Shown here piece after piece: positions 23,983-33,518 of a DNA stretch of 64,000 bases. The notes under the pieces were generated by a model, which was not told the origin of the DNA, did not search any database, and saw only the letters and a program-made list of their open reading frames with translations. Made by a program: the position numbers and the translations under genes. Position 1 is the stretch's first letter; every line of letters starts with the position of its first letter. The stretch comes from an uncultured Lachnoanaerobaculum sp. (GTDB lineage: Bacteria; Bacillota; Clostridia; Lachnospirales; Lachnospiraceae): the NCBI GenBank assembly GCA_937925515.1, contig CALALP010000044.1, positions 1-64,000 of the forward strand, in the 5' to 3' direction.

Positions 23983-25590
23983 TCACTCTTGGGGTAATGT
24001 CAGTCTTACTGCAACTCCTCCTGCTTTTATCGTTTCAATCAAAATACTGCCCTTTATAAGGTTAGCCATTCTTTTCATGTTTCTTAATCCATTACCACCT
24101 ACTTTTTCTTTTTTATTTTTAAAGCCACAACCGTCATCAACAATATTGACCTTTACTTTCTTATCTTCACAAGAAATATAAACATCTATATTGTGTGCAT
24201 TTCCATGACGTACAGCATTATTTATAGCCTCACAAACAACTCTATATATAACAATTTTCTTAGATGACTGAAGTAAATCTATGTCATCATCCATTTTAAA
24301 ATTAATATTTACACTATTAAGCTTTGAAACTTCGCTTATATAAAGAGAAATTCTTTTTCTGAAAAACTCCTCACTTTCATCTTCAAATCTATTGCCATAG
24401 ATTGTTTCCCTTAATTCAGTCATAGTAAGTTGAGTAGATTTATTTAGCTCCTTAATTTTACTTTTAATAGATTCATCTTCTAAGGACTCTAAATTTAATT
24501 CAAGACTTTTAAGACTGCAAGAAATACCGAAAAGCTTTTGTATTGTAGTATCATGAATTTCATCTGCAATCCTATTTTTCTCTTCACTACTGATATATTT
24601 TTCCATATGGTCATGCATATCCATATTTTTAAATATTATCTCAATAAGTCTTAAATAGAATTTTTCTTTTTCAGTGTATTCTTCCTCAATTTTCTTTCTT
24701 ACAATTATTCCACATATTGAAACTTCATCTCCTATTGGAATAATTTCATAAATTTCAGAATCAATCCTCTTTACAATTTTTTCAAATTTACGACTATCTA
24801 AACAATATGCTGAAATGTATTGCACAAAATACGAAACTTTGTCAGACTCAATGTCAGAACTTGAAACTTCAACTATCGTACCCTCTACATCTAATTTCAT
24901 TAATATAAGCCCCTTTGTAGCTATTGTCTTTTTTAAAATATCAGATAATAGGCTAACTATCTTCTCCGGGTCTTTCATTGCTAATATATCAAATGTTTCA
25001 TAAATATTAGACAACTGTAACAAGGCATATTCACTTCTTTCATTTTCATAACTTATTTTCTTATATAACTGTGAAAGTTCCTCTCTCTGCCCTCTAATTT
25101 TATCAAAATTAATTTTTAAGATAAAGAAACTTCCAAGAGTCATACCGACACCTGCAACTATGTTTAGCTTAAGCCTTAGTATTGTATCAAAATCTGATAT
25201 ACCTGACCATGCACAAAATAAACACCATGCACTTCCAAAAAATATAAAAGAGAAATCTTCCTTTCTGTTCATTACAACAAGCAAACAACAAACGTAATAC
25301 CATAAATATGTACTTGAAAAACCACCACTGGTATATACAAATATACCATAGGCAAAAAGCTCAAATACAAGTGTAAGTCTTGTTAAAACAACCTGTTCCT
25401 CAAGAGCATCATACATATAATTTCCTAAAAAACAAGCTATACCCATACCTATTATTATTAGGAAATTTTGTATGGCTATTTGAGAATAAAAATCTTCTAC
25501 CAAAATATACAGTATAGAAGTAAATATATAAACAGCTATTCTATAATTCTTACATAAATCAATAAAACTATCACTATCACTAATTCTCAC
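23983..25590 (-). CDS. Membrane sensor histidine kinase (HisKA_3/DesK-NarX type)
   Basis: 535 residues. The N-terminal 165 residues hold five to six membrane helices without a large external loop. Next come a coiled-coil and a GAF-like region (about 180-330). The HisKA_3 dimerisation domain carries the phosphorylated His in RIADEIHDTTIQKL (about residue 345). The ATPase domain has N-box EAINNAVRHGNAHN and G-box VDDGCGFKN with GGNGLRNM. The GTG start is preceded by GGAG. Such kinases partner with NarL-type regulators like the next gene. The stimulus is unknown; a membrane-embedded sensor suggests envelope or lipid state. Confidence 0.9.
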   Translation of the reverse strand: MRISDSDSFIDLCKNYRIAVYIFTSILYILVEDFYSQIAIQNFLIIIGMGIACFLGNYMYDALEEQVVLTRLTLVFELFAYGIFVYTSGGFSSTYLWYYVCCLLVVMNRKEDFSFIFFGSAWCLFCAWSGISDFDTILRLKLNIVAGVGMTLGSFFILKINFDKIRGQREELSQLYKKISYENERSEYALLQLSNIYETFDILAMKDPEKIVSLLSDILKKTIATKGLILMKLDVEGTIVEVSSSDIESDKVSYFVQYISAYCLDSRKFEKIVKRIDSEIYEIIPIGDEVSICGIIVRKKIEEEYTEKEKFYLRLIEIIFKNMDMHDHMEKYISSEEKNRIADEIHDTTIQKLFGISCSLKSLELNLESLEDESIKSKIKELNKSTQLTMTELRETIYGNRFEDESEEFFRKRISLYISEVSKLNSVNINFKMDDDIDLLQSSKKIVIYRVVCEAINNAVRHGNAHNIDVYISCEDKKVKVNIVDDGCGFKNKKEKVGGNGLRNMKRMANLIKGSILIETIKAGGVAVRLTLPQE

Positions 25591-25610
25591 TTCTCACTCC
25601 AAATGGTCAA

Positions 25611-26186
25611 TTATTTAATAACAATATAAGATTGTCCATCTCCTGTTACAATATCATGCTTGTCATGAACAATTTCTCCATTTTTTCCGGTTGCATAAAT
25701 GATATTGCCCTCTGTGGTAATCCTTGCCTTACCTGTTACTTCTACAATCTTTGCTTTTCCTTTTATCTTTGAAATTAAAGTTTCATCTGAAATTTGTAAT
25801 GATTGGTAGTTGTCCTTATCAGCTATTTTAATATTGGTAAAGTTTAGGCTATCATCTTGTGAATCATGTGCAAACTCTAAAAGTGCTAAAGTGTTAGCAT
25901 AGGAAAAAATAAGTTCTGCTTTTCCGTCTTTAACGCTTGCTTTTTCTAAAATAACTCCCTCTGTTCCTGTCTTATTATTATACTCATTTACTTCATTTTG
26001 AGCAAATTCCTTTAACCCTTCGGTTGTGTACTGTTCCTTATCTAATTCGCCTATTAAAGCACTTTTAAAAGTGCCGTCTTTTTTTATGTATAATCCACTT
26101 TCAACAGGATTAAACTTATGTGAAAATGCTCCACATGAAGTAAGAAATAAAATAGATGCTAATGCTAAAGTTAAAAATCTTTTCAT
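25611..26186 (-). CDS. Lipoprotein associated with the two-component system
   Basis: 191 residues. The signal peptide KRFLTLALASILFLTSC gives a clear lipobox with Cys at residue 18. The mature part is a mixed alpha/beta domain beginning VESGLYIKKDGTFKSA, a pattern found in small Firmicute lipoproteins of unknown function. It is the first gene after a good promoter at 26260-26287 and lies 20 nt before the histidine kinase. It could be the extracellular accessory sensor for that membrane-embedded kinase. This is positional inference. Confidence 0.75.
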   Translation of the reverse strand: MKRFLTLALASILFLTSCGAFSHKFNPVESGLYIKKDGTFKSALIGELDKEQYTTEGLKEFAQNEVNEYNNKTGTEGVILEKASVKDGKAELIFSYANTLALLEFAHDSQDDSLNFTNIKIADKDNYQSLQISDETLISKIKGKAKIVEVTGKARITTEGNIIYATGKNGEIVHDKHDIVTGDGQSYIVIK

Positions 26187-26259
26187 TATGTCCCCCTACA
26201 ACTATTAGTGTTAAATTAGAACCAAGATTTTGATAGGCTTAAACAAAATAACTCAGTCT

Positions 26260-26287
26260 ATTATATAATATACTAAATTATTTTCAA
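26260..26287 (-). promoter_or_regulatory. Sigma-A-type promoter of the lipoprotein/two-component/SipW operon
   Basis: Minus-strand TTGAAA (26282-26287), 16-nt spacer, TATAAT (26260-26265). The -35 box overlaps the recO stop codon. The leader to the lipoprotein ATG is about 65 nt. Short gaps downstream suggest that this transcript could continue through the SipW peptidase and DUF5305 genes. Confidence 0.65.
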
Positions 26288-26934
26288 GTGCAAACAATAT
26301 TTAAGATTTCCAAAGAATTAATTTGTTTCGTAACCCTATCTCTTAATAATTTATCAACAACTTCACTAAATTCGTCATTAATCTCTCTTTTTAAGCTAAA
26401 TGTAAACAATTTCTCTACCGGAGTAGTAAGTACATAATTGATTGCAAATATTGTAGATTCGTTCATCTTTTCATTTTCTAGGTTTTCATAATCTCCATTT
26501 TCAGACATCATTCTAAGTTCAAAAATTCTTCGCACCAATTTATTTTCAAGAGAGGGCTTTAAAATTGCCAGTAAGGCACAGTATAATAGTTTTAAAGTAG
26601 GAACATCAATTACATACTCTCTTGTATAATAATCTGTAAGTTCCAAAAAATATGCTCCATAACAAGTACTTTCCATGTCCTTTGTTATTTCCTCAAAATA
26701 ATTAACTATAACAGCTGATTGTAGATTATAGGAGTTTCTATTTTCATAAATCTTAAATTTTCCATATAGAAACTCCCTTGAAATTCCCATAAAACTACTG
26801 CCCTGCTTTCTTGCACCATTTACAAATACATAAATTTTACCTTTTTCCAATGTGAGTATTGTTATAAGTCGATCATATTCTGCCACTACCTTACTTTTTA
26901 TAATCATTCCATTTACTTCTATAATTTTGCTCAC
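26284..26934 (-). CDS. recO: DNA repair protein RecO, short form
   Basis: 216 residues. RecO helps load RecA on SSB-coated DNA in the RecFOR pathway. The N-terminal OB fold is clear: the segment GMIIKSKVVAEYDRLITILT, then FVNGARKQGS, and the helical middle domain has SCYGAYFLELTDYY-like features. Family members in Bacillota are usually about 240-255 residues with a C-terminal CxxC...CxxC zinc motif. Here that motif is absent and the protein stops early, so it is a naturally short or reduced form. GTG start with AGGAG 5 nt upstream. It follows era, the usual arrangement. Confidence 0.85.
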   Translation of the reverse strand: MSKIIEVNGMIIKSKVVAEYDRLITILTLEKGKIYVFVNGARKQGSSFMGISREFLYGKFKIYENRNSYNLQSAVIVNYFEEITKDMESTCYGAYFLELTDYYTREYVIDVPTLKLLYCALLAILKPSLENKLVRRIFELRMMSENGDYENLENEKMNESTIFAINYVLTTPVEKLFTFSLKREINDEFSEVVDKLLRDRVTKQINSLEILNIVCT

Positions 26935-26946
26935 ATCTACTCCTAA

Positions 26947-27852
26947 CTAATTCTCTCTATATCCAAAATTTTTCATTTGTATATCTGAATCTCTCCAATC
27001 TTTCCTTACCTTAACCCAAAGTTTTAGATTTACCTTTGACTGCGTTAAATCTTCAATATCTTTTCTGGCAGCAGTACCTATTTTCTTTAACATACTGCCA
27101 CCACTACCTATAATAATCTTTTTGTGTGCCTCTCTTTCACACACAATGTCTGCCTCTACATTTAAAACTGTATTTTTACCTTTTTTCATGCTAAGAACTT
27201 CAACTGCAATTCCATGTGGTATCTCATCTTTCATAAGTCTAAGTGCCTTTTCTCGTATAAGTTCGGCACAAATCTGCCTGACAGGCTGATCTGTAACTGT
27301 TTCCTCGTCATAATACAAAGGCCCTACATTCAAATGTTCAAATAAAACTTTTAAAAGTTCATCTAAGTTTTTATTATCCTTAGCACTTATAGGTACTATT
27401 GCCGCAAATTCCCTCAAAGAATTAAATTTTGCTATAATACTTAAAACTTCATCTTTATTTTTTAAAATATCCATTTTATTTATAGCTAAAATTATAGGTT
27501 TTTTTATAGTTGCAAGCATTTCAAGTATATACTCCTCTTTTTCTCCGATGAAGTCATTTGCCTCTACAATCCAAAGTATAATGTCTACATCATTTAATGT
27601 ATGCTTTACAACCCCTACCATATATTCGCCCAGCTTATTTTTTGCCTTATGAACCCCCGGAGTATCCAAAAATACAATCTGCCCTCTTTCATCTGTATAT
27701 ACAGTTTGTATCTTATTTCTTGTGGTTTGAGGTTTATTTGAAGTTATTGCAATTTTTTGCCCTATCAATGTATTCATTAAAGTAGATTTACCAACATTTG
27801 GCCTACCTACCAAAGCTACAAAACCTGATTTTTTATTTTCTGTTGTTTCCAT
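26947..27852 (-). CDS. era: GTPase Era
   Basis: About 301 residues. Essential GTPase that binds the 3' end of 16S rRNA during 30S maturation. G1 is GRPNVGKST, G3 is DTPGVHK, G4 is NKMD. The C-terminal KH domain has KIIIGSGGSMLKKIG, with the GxxG loop. Length is standard. The start at 27852 is preferred to an ATG at 27870 because AGGAG lies 4 nt before it and the overlap with the M16 protease gene is then removed. It is part of the long housekeeping operon running into recO. Confidence 0.95.
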   Translation of the reverse strand: METTENKKSGFVALVGRPNVGKSTLMNTLIGQKIAITSNKPQTTRNKIQTVYTDERGQIVFLDTPGVHKAKNKLGEYMVGVVKHTLNDVDIILWIVEANDFIGEKEEYILEMLATIKKPIILAINKMDILKNKDEVLSIIAKFNSLREFAAIVPISAKDNKNLDELLKVLFEHLNVGPLYYDEETVTDQPVRQICAELIREKALRLMKDEIPHGIAVEVLSMKKGKNTVLNVEADIVCEREAHKKIIIGSGGSMLKKIGTAARKDIEDLTQSKVNLKLWVKVRKDWRDSDIQMKNFGYREN

Positions 27853-27862
27853 TTCACTCCTA

Positions 27863-30799
27863 TTATTCATTATATAAAGACTCTACTTTAGTGTCATTTT
27901 CTACATCTTCTTGTATTTTCTTATCATTTCCTATAACTACTTTATAGATATCACTAAAGATTGAACTTACAAGTGAATATAAATTTCTTATGTCCTCTGA
28001 AGTTGCATCTAAAATTTCATCTCTCTCTTTTTGAATTTCTTCATTTGAAATTTCACTCATGTATGCTAAAAATCCTCTACTTCCTTTCATTGACGGTGTA
28101 AGAGGTGTATCTAATTCACTAATTGCACCTATTATACTCTTAGTCATCTCTCTTTCATCTGCATCAAAGTTCTTTACATATTCAGGAATATTTTCATATG
28201 CCTTATATGTTTCTGATATATTAGGATCTCTGTATGAAGTAAAGCCTGAACCTCCACTTTTTGCAAATATTGCCGCACAACCATAAGCATTTCCCTTAAC
28301 TCTTATTAAATTCCATAAATAATCATAACTTAAAAGATTTTTAAGTATCCTAAGAACTCCTGTATACTTAAAGCCATGCTCCTTAAAATCTCCATATCTG
28401 GCAACATAATTTATTAAAGATGAACTTGTAAATGCCTCATTAATGCCGTTTACTTTCTCAAATACAAAGCCGTTTCCCCTAATTGCAGTTTCAGGCATAT
28501 CTGCTACAAAATCAGTTGCTGACTTTTCAAATAACTTAAAACCATTTTCATCACTTGTAACTGATAAAATTAAATTATCTGCTGTAAATATTTTTTTAGA
28601 AATATCATTTAATTTAAATAAAAGAGATTCTACTTCATTTTCAAAGTCCAAATATAATTTTTCTAAGAATTTATAAAAAGAAATTCCTGAGGTAAGTTCT
28701 CTAAAATAAGACTCCTTAGCAGCAAATGAGGCGGCTCTTGTAAGTGCATTTATATGACCTGCTGAAAGCAAGCTATCTTTCATTGTTGCCTTTGCCTCTC
28801 CTACAATTTCCTTAATTCTCTTTTTATCTTCAAACTTTGAAAAGTATAATATCTCCTTAATTATTTCAAATGCCTTTTTTGTGTTTTCATATAGTACCTT
28901 TATATTTGTTGAAAATGTATACTTTGTTTTGCTACTATCATTAGAATTTGAATAACAATCAAGTGAAAATGCAATTCCTCCAAGGTAGAGATTTGAGAGT
29001 GTTGAAAGACTTGAATAAGTATAATTTTTTGTATCCACTCTCTTAAACACCAATTTTAAAAAGTTTAAGTAAGGTAACTCCTCTTTTGTAAGTGTAGAAA
29101 CATCAAATGAAAGTTTTATATAGCTTATTCCTGAAGTAAATGTATCTACATGTATGGTCTTTACATCTTTAATTTTCTTTTCAGTCCAAAATGGTAGATT
29201 TGCCTTTCTATCAATATCTTCTCGTTTTAATAAAGGAATTTTTTCTAAATCTTCTTTTGTACTTTTTTCATCTTGAAATTCTTCTAGCTCTACAGTGGCT
29301 TTAATAAATTCAGCTTTTTCCTCATCTGATAAACTGTTTTTCTTTTTCTCAAGTAAGTTCTTTAACTTATCATCTTCTTTTGCAGCAAGTCCCATTACAG
29401 GTTTTAATGTAATGACAGCCTCATGAGTATTATCCAAAAGATATTCATTTATCAATTCTTCAAAATAATTTGTATCTATTTTTTCTCTAAGTTCCTTATA
29501 AACATTTTCAAATCTTATATTCATACAAGGTTCTTCATCATAAAGCCAAGAATGAAATATATTCATTACATATATGAGTCCTCTTGGATAGCCTCCAAAG
29601 TCTGCCTCTCTTTCTCTAAACTCAGAAACATTTATAGCTGCTAAGAGTTCCTCTTTATTAAGACCATTGTTTGCAAGTTTCCTTAGAGTTCCCTTTATAA
29701 CTGTCATAAACTCTGCTTTTTGCTCTACATTTGCATTTTTGGCTGTTACATTAAAACTTGGAAATTTAATTGAGTCATCAAAATCTCCACTTATATCCTC
29801 TCCTATTCCTGCTGCAATCAACGCCTCTTTTATATATGCCCCTGTTTTACCTGTAAGGATATATTCAAGTATTTTCATTGCCTTATTTTTAATAGGGTCA
29901 AATGCACAATCAGTTAAAACGCTCCATGAAAGGTAGGAGGCATTTTCCTCGCTCTCCCCCTCTGAAATAGAATACTCATACTCAAAATTTCTAGTTTCTT
30001 TCCAAATTTTAATATCTTTAATTGTAGAATCTATTTCCAAATATTCAAATAATGATAAATATTCTCTGTCTATATATTCAAGTTTTTCATACATATCCAT
30101 ATCTCCATACAGATATATAAATGAATTTGTTGGATGATAATATTTTCTATGAAAATCAAGGAACTTCTCATAAGTTAGGCTTGGAATAACTTTCGGTTCT
30201 CCACCTGAATCTTCTCCATAAGAATGTCCCTCATATAATGCCTTATTTAAAACGCTGTCTAAAACACCGTCCCCTGAGGAATAAACACCTTTCATTTCAT
30301 TGTACACTACTCCTGAATATGTAAGAGGAGATTTTTCATCTTTAAGTTCATAATGCCAGCCCTCTTGCAAAAAGAATTTTTCCTCTTTATAAATGTTTGG
30401 AAAAAATACTGCATCTAAGTATACGTCCATTAAGTTTTGAAAATCTTTATCATTGCAACTTGCCACAGGATAGATTGTTTTATCAGGAAATGTTATCGCA
30501 TTTAAAAAAGTATTTAAAGAACCTTTTACAAGCTCTATAAACGGATCTTTTACAGGGTACTTTCTTGAACCACATAAAACAGTGTGTTCTACTATATGTG
30601 CCGCTCCAGTTGAATCTAAACTTGGAGTTCTAAAACCTATTGTAAATACTTTATTATTATCTTCATTTGGTAAAACTAAAATTCTTGCCTTAGTCTTAGT
30701 ATGCTCTAAGGTTATTACGTCTGAATTTATTTCATTTACAAATACCTTATCTAAGACTTTATATGCCTTTAAATCATCTAAATTTTTTATTTTGTTCAT
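27863..30799 (-). CDS. M16C family metalloprotease (presequence-protease/Cym1-like)
   Basis: 978 residues, the full length of the M16C (PreP/Cym1) class, with two M16 halves joined by a helical hinge. The inverted zinc motif HxxEH is HIVEHTVLCGSRKYPVKDPF near residue 70, with the distal Glu expected in the helix about 70-80 residues later (YNEMKGVYSS). Such enzymes degrade unfolded peptides inside a closed chamber. No signal peptide, so cytoplasmic. Its stop region abuts era, and its start overlaps the DUF218 gene stop by 1 nt. Confidence 0.9.
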   Translation of the reverse strand: MNKIKNLDDLKAYKVLDKVFVNEINSDVITLEHTKTKARILVLPNEDNNKVFTIGFRTPSLDSTGAAHIVEHTVLCGSRKYPVKDPFIELVKGSLNTFLNAITFPDKTIYPVASCNDKDFQNLMDVYLDAVFFPNIYKEEKFFLQEGWHYELKDEKSPLTYSGVVYNEMKGVYSSGDGVLDSVLNKALYEGHSYGEDSGGEPKVIPSLTYEKFLDFHRKYYHPTNSFIYLYGDMDMYEKLEYIDREYLSLFEYLEIDSTIKDIKIWKETRNFEYEYSISEGESEENASYLSWSVLTDCAFDPIKNKAMKILEYILTGKTGAYIKEALIAAGIGEDISGDFDDSIKFPSFNVTAKNANVEQKAEFMTVIKGTLRKLANNGLNKEELLAAINVSEFREREADFGGYPRGLIYVMNIFHSWLYDEEPCMNIRFENVYKELREKIDTNYFEELINEYLLDNTHEAVITLKPVMGLAAKEDDKLKNLLEKKKNSLSDEEKAEFIKATVELEEFQDEKSTKEDLEKIPLLKREDIDRKANLPFWTEKKIKDVKTIHVDTFTSGISYIKLSFDVSTLTKEELPYLNFLKLVFKRVDTKNYTYSSLSTLSNLYLGGIAFSLDCYSNSNDSSKTKYTFSTNIKVLYENTKKAFEIIKEILYFSKFEDKKRIKEIVGEAKATMKDSLLSAGHINALTRAASFAAKESYFRELTSGISFYKFLEKLYLDFENEVESLLFKLNDISKKIFTADNLILSVTSDENGFKLFEKSATDFVADMPETAIRGNGFVFEKVNGINEAFTSSSLINYVARYGDFKEHGFKYTGVLRILKNLLSYDYLWNLIRVKGNAYGCAAIFAKSGGSGFTSYRDPNISETYKAYENIPEYVKNFDADEREMTKSIIGAISELDTPLTPSMKGSRGFLAYMSEISNEEIQKERDEILDATSEDIRNLYSLVSSIFSDIYKVVIGNDKKIQEDVENDTKVESLYNE

Positions 30800-31617
30800 T
30801 ATAAATACCCCATAAATTTATCTTTTAATATCATAAATGTTTCTTTAAGTGTAAAATGTGGATATAGCCATATATCACTTCTCGAGGAAAATGTATCCCA
30901 TTGTCTATATCTTTTTTTGTTAATAAATAATTTAACCCTACAAGCACTTATATCATTTGTAATAAGCCCTATGGCAAGTGGTTTTTCTTCTTCTGCTATA
31001 TAAACAGGGCCTGCATTTATTGCCATAGCCTCTGAAAACTCCTTTCGCCTTTCTTTTACAACTCTTGCAATAAGTGCATTTGAATAAATTATACTTTCTC
31101 TTGTGTTTTTTGATTGGATTTCTACCAAAATAAGGTCAGGGTCTACTCCCCTATCTACAAGATAACTTGCCATATATTCAGCATAAGAAACATTACTTTC
31201 CTCTGCCTTTCCTCCTGATAAAACTATATTTGTTTCTGAATTTCCACTTACATAATCCATTACCTTATTAAGTATGTATTCAGTAGTTTTATCAAGATTT
31301 CTTTCATTAAAATCAGGCTCTAAAATAACTAAATAGTCTATATTTGGCTTAATATCTCTTTTTATACTCATAATAATTAAAGCATTAATAAAGAAATATA
31401 TAAAAATACCCACCGTGGTTACAGTGTACATACTCACTAATAACCACAATGGTACTTTCCTATTTTTATTATACTTTCTTTGAATAAAACTTATAAGTAA
31501 AAAAAACAAAGAAAGAAAAAGCCACATTAAGTAATATATGTCAAAATCCTTATACATATTTAAAAATAGAAAATATATAAAACAAATCGAAGAAAGTAAA
31601 TCTGTAAAAAGTAACAT
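30799..31617 (-). CDS. YdcF-like DUF218 membrane protein
   Basis: About 272 residues. Four N-terminal membrane helices precede a DUF218 domain (about 90-260), recognisable by DYLVILEPDF, IVLSGGKAEESNVSYAEYM, GVDPDLILVE and TRESIIYSNA. DUF218 proteins (YdcF, SanA, ElyC) are linked to envelope maintenance, with no agreed reaction. The start at 31617 follows GGGAG; an in-frame TTG at 31632 lacks spacing. It lies between the U32 peptidase and M16 protease genes in the same operon. Confidence 0.85.
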   Translation of the reverse strand: MLLFTDLLSSICFIYFLFLNMYKDFDIYYLMWLFLSLFFLLISFIQRKYNKNRKVPLWLLVSMYTVTTVGIFIYFFINALIIMSIKRDIKPNIDYLVILEPDFNERNLDKTTEYILNKVMDYVSGNSETNIVLSGGKAEESNVSYAEYMASYLVDRGVDPDLILVEIQSKNTRESIIYSNALIARVVKERRKEFSEAMAINAGPVYIAEEEKPLAIGLITNDISACRVKLFINKKRYRQWDTFSSRSDIWLYPHFTLKETFMILKDKFMGYL

Positions 31618-31635
31618 CTTAAACTCCCACAACTA

Positions 31636-32865
31636 CTAGGTTGCTTTTGCTCTTAGTATATCTCCCTTTGTAAACTTTGTATCTCCAAGGTCAATCCAAA
31701 TCATCTGTCTTGAATGAGGTGCACTTTCAATAGCATTTCCGTCTATATCATACATTGCATTTACTTTCAAAGGAATATTTATTCCTCTTCTATCCATAAG
31801 TTCAACCTCATCTCCAACTGAAAACTTATTTTTTTGCTCTATAAGTACCTTGTTTTTTTCATCTATCTTTTCTACTCTACCTATATATTTATAATTTGTT
31901 ACATAAACATTATTATCATAAATTTGTGAATCACTTGTTGCCTTACCAAAGAAAAATCCTGTTGTAAATGCTCTCGTAGTACATTTTCCAATCTCATTTT
32001 TATACCACTCTAAGTTTTCCTCATATAACTTTGGACTCTTTAAGTAATCATCTATTGCTTTTCTATAAGTTCTTGCAACAGTTGCAACATATAAAGAGGT
32101 CTTTGTTCTTCCCTCAATTTTAAAGCTGTCAATACCTGCATCAATAAGTGCCGGAATATGCTCTATCATACATAAATCTTTTGAATTAAATATATATGTA
32201 CCTCGTTCATCTTCATAAATAGGCATATACTCTCCGGGGCGTTTTTCTTCCACTACTGAATATTTCCACCTGCAAGGGTTGGTACATTCTCCTTGGTTTG
32301 CATCTCTTCCTGTCATAAAGTTACTTAAAAGACATCTACCTGAATATGCCATACACATTGAACCATGTATAAAAGTTTCTATCTCCATTTTTTCAGGAAT
32401 GTTTTCTCTTATCCCCTTTATCTCCTCTAAAGACAATTCTCTTGCAGTTACAACTCTACTTGCTCCAAGATTCCACCAAAAATTATAGGTCGCATAATTG
32501 GTATTATTTGCCTGTGTACTGATATGTAAATCAATCCCCTCAAGTTCCTCTTTTGCAAGCATAAAAAGTCCGGGGTCGGAAATTATAACTGCATCAGGTT
32601 TTATTTTATTTAATTCCTTAAAATATTCTCTTGCCTCATTTAAATCCATGTTATGAGCTGTAATATTTGCAGTTACAAATACTTTCTTGCCCTTTTCATG
32701 TGCATATTCCAAGCCTTTTTTCATTTCATCAAGTGAGAAATTTTTAGCTTTTGCACGAAGTCCTAAAAACTCTCCTCCAATGTAGACTGCATCTGCACCA
32801 TAGTCCACTGCTGTAATAAGAACCTCTAAACTTCCTGCCGGAATCAATAATTCAATTTCCCTCAA
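31636..32865 (-). CDS. U32 family peptidase-like protein (TrhP/RlhA-type)
   Basis: 409 residues. The N-terminal TIM-barrel-like U32 domain begins IELLIPAGSLEVLITAVDYGADAVY. The signature HGSMCMAYSGRCLLSNF and the Cys cluster GECTNPCRWKY are present, as expected for an iron-sulfur or metal-bound site. U32 members of this type (TrhP/YrrO family, RlhA) catalyse prephenate-dependent hydroxylation of tRNA U34 or 23S rRNA, not necessarily proteolysis. It is directly followed upstream by the O-methyltransferase gene, and in Bacillus yrrM-yrrN-yrrO are similarly linked. TrhP/TrmR-like pairing is therefore likely. Confidence 0.88.
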   Translation of the reverse strand: MREIELLIPAGSLEVLITAVDYGADAVYIGGEFLGLRAKAKNFSLDEMKKGLEYAHEKGKKVFVTANITAHNMDLNEAREYFKELNKIKPDAVIISDPGLFMLAKEELEGIDLHISTQANNTNYATYNFWWNLGASRVVTARELSLEEIKGIRENIPEKMEIETFIHGSMCMAYSGRCLLSNFMTGRDANQGECTNPCRWKYSVVEEKRPGEYMPIYEDERGTYIFNSKDLCMIEHIPALIDAGIDSFKIEGRTKTSLYVATVARTYRKAIDDYLKSPKLYEENLEWYKNEIGKCTTRAFTTGFFFGKATSDSQIYDNNVYVTNYKYIGRVEKIDEKNKVLIEQKNKFSVGDEVELMDRRGINIPLKVNAMYDIDGNAIESAPHSRQMIWIDLGDTKFTKGDILRAKAT

Positions 32866-32867
32866 AC

Positions 32868-33518
32868 TTACCTCCTCATAGATAGTGCAATTCCGTCGCC
32901 TACCGGTAAAATCGCACTTGATAATAAATCATTATGTGTAATTTCATATAAATATTTTCTCATACGAGAGTATATGCTCCTGTTTCTTCTAACTAGTGCA
33001 TATTTTGAACCTGCTACATCTCCGTCTTGTAACACATTATCCGATAAAAGTAAAGCATTACATTCCATTAATTTTAATATATCAGGTAGCCAATTTATAT
33101 ATTGTGCTTTGGCTGCGTCCATAAAAATAAAATCAAATTTCTTATTTTCTAAAACAAGCCTCTTTAAAATAGAGGCGGCATCTCCCTCAAGTAAATTAAT
33201 TCTTTTGTTTAATGCCGCCCTTTTAATGTTTTCTTTTGCAAGTAAAATTCTAGGCTTAAATTTCTCAATAGTTGTGATAAATGTATCACTAGCAGTGTTT
33301 TCTGCCATTAGTATAGTTGAATAAGCAACTGCTGTACCTACTTCTAATATATTCTTAGGCTTTTTCATTTCCAATATAAACTTTAAAAAGCTTTCAGTGC
33401 TACGTCTTATTATAGGTACATCACTATTAACTGCCTCTTCTCTTATATCTTCACATAAGTCAGAATTATACTTTATTAAAGATTCAATATAGCTTTCTGC
33501 CTTTAAATCTGTAATCAT
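32868..33518 (-). CDS. O-methyltransferase, TrmR/YrrM-like
   Basis: 216 residues of the class I AdoMet O-methyltransferase family. AdoMet site: ILEVGTAVAYSTILMAEN. Metal/AdoMet contacts: FIFMDAAKAQY and LLSDNVLQDG. Because it lies next to a U32 gene and a MltG-like gene, the arrangement matches Bacillus yrrL-yrrM-yrrN, and the product is likely TrmR, which methylates 5-hydroxyuridine in tRNA made by TrhP. A catechol-type methyltransferase on another substrate cannot be excluded. The start overlaps the end of the MltG-like gene. Confidence 0.85.
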   Translation of the reverse strand: MITDLKAESYIESLIKYNSDLCEDIREEAVNSDVPIIRRSTESFLKFILEMKKPKNILEVGTAVAYSTILMAENTASDTFITTIEKFKPRILLAKENIKRAALNKRINLLEGDAASILKRLVLENKKFDFIFMDAAKAQYINWLPDILKLMECNALLLSDNVLQDGDVAGSKYALVRRNRSIYSRMRKYLYEITHNDLLSSAILPVGDGIALSMRR

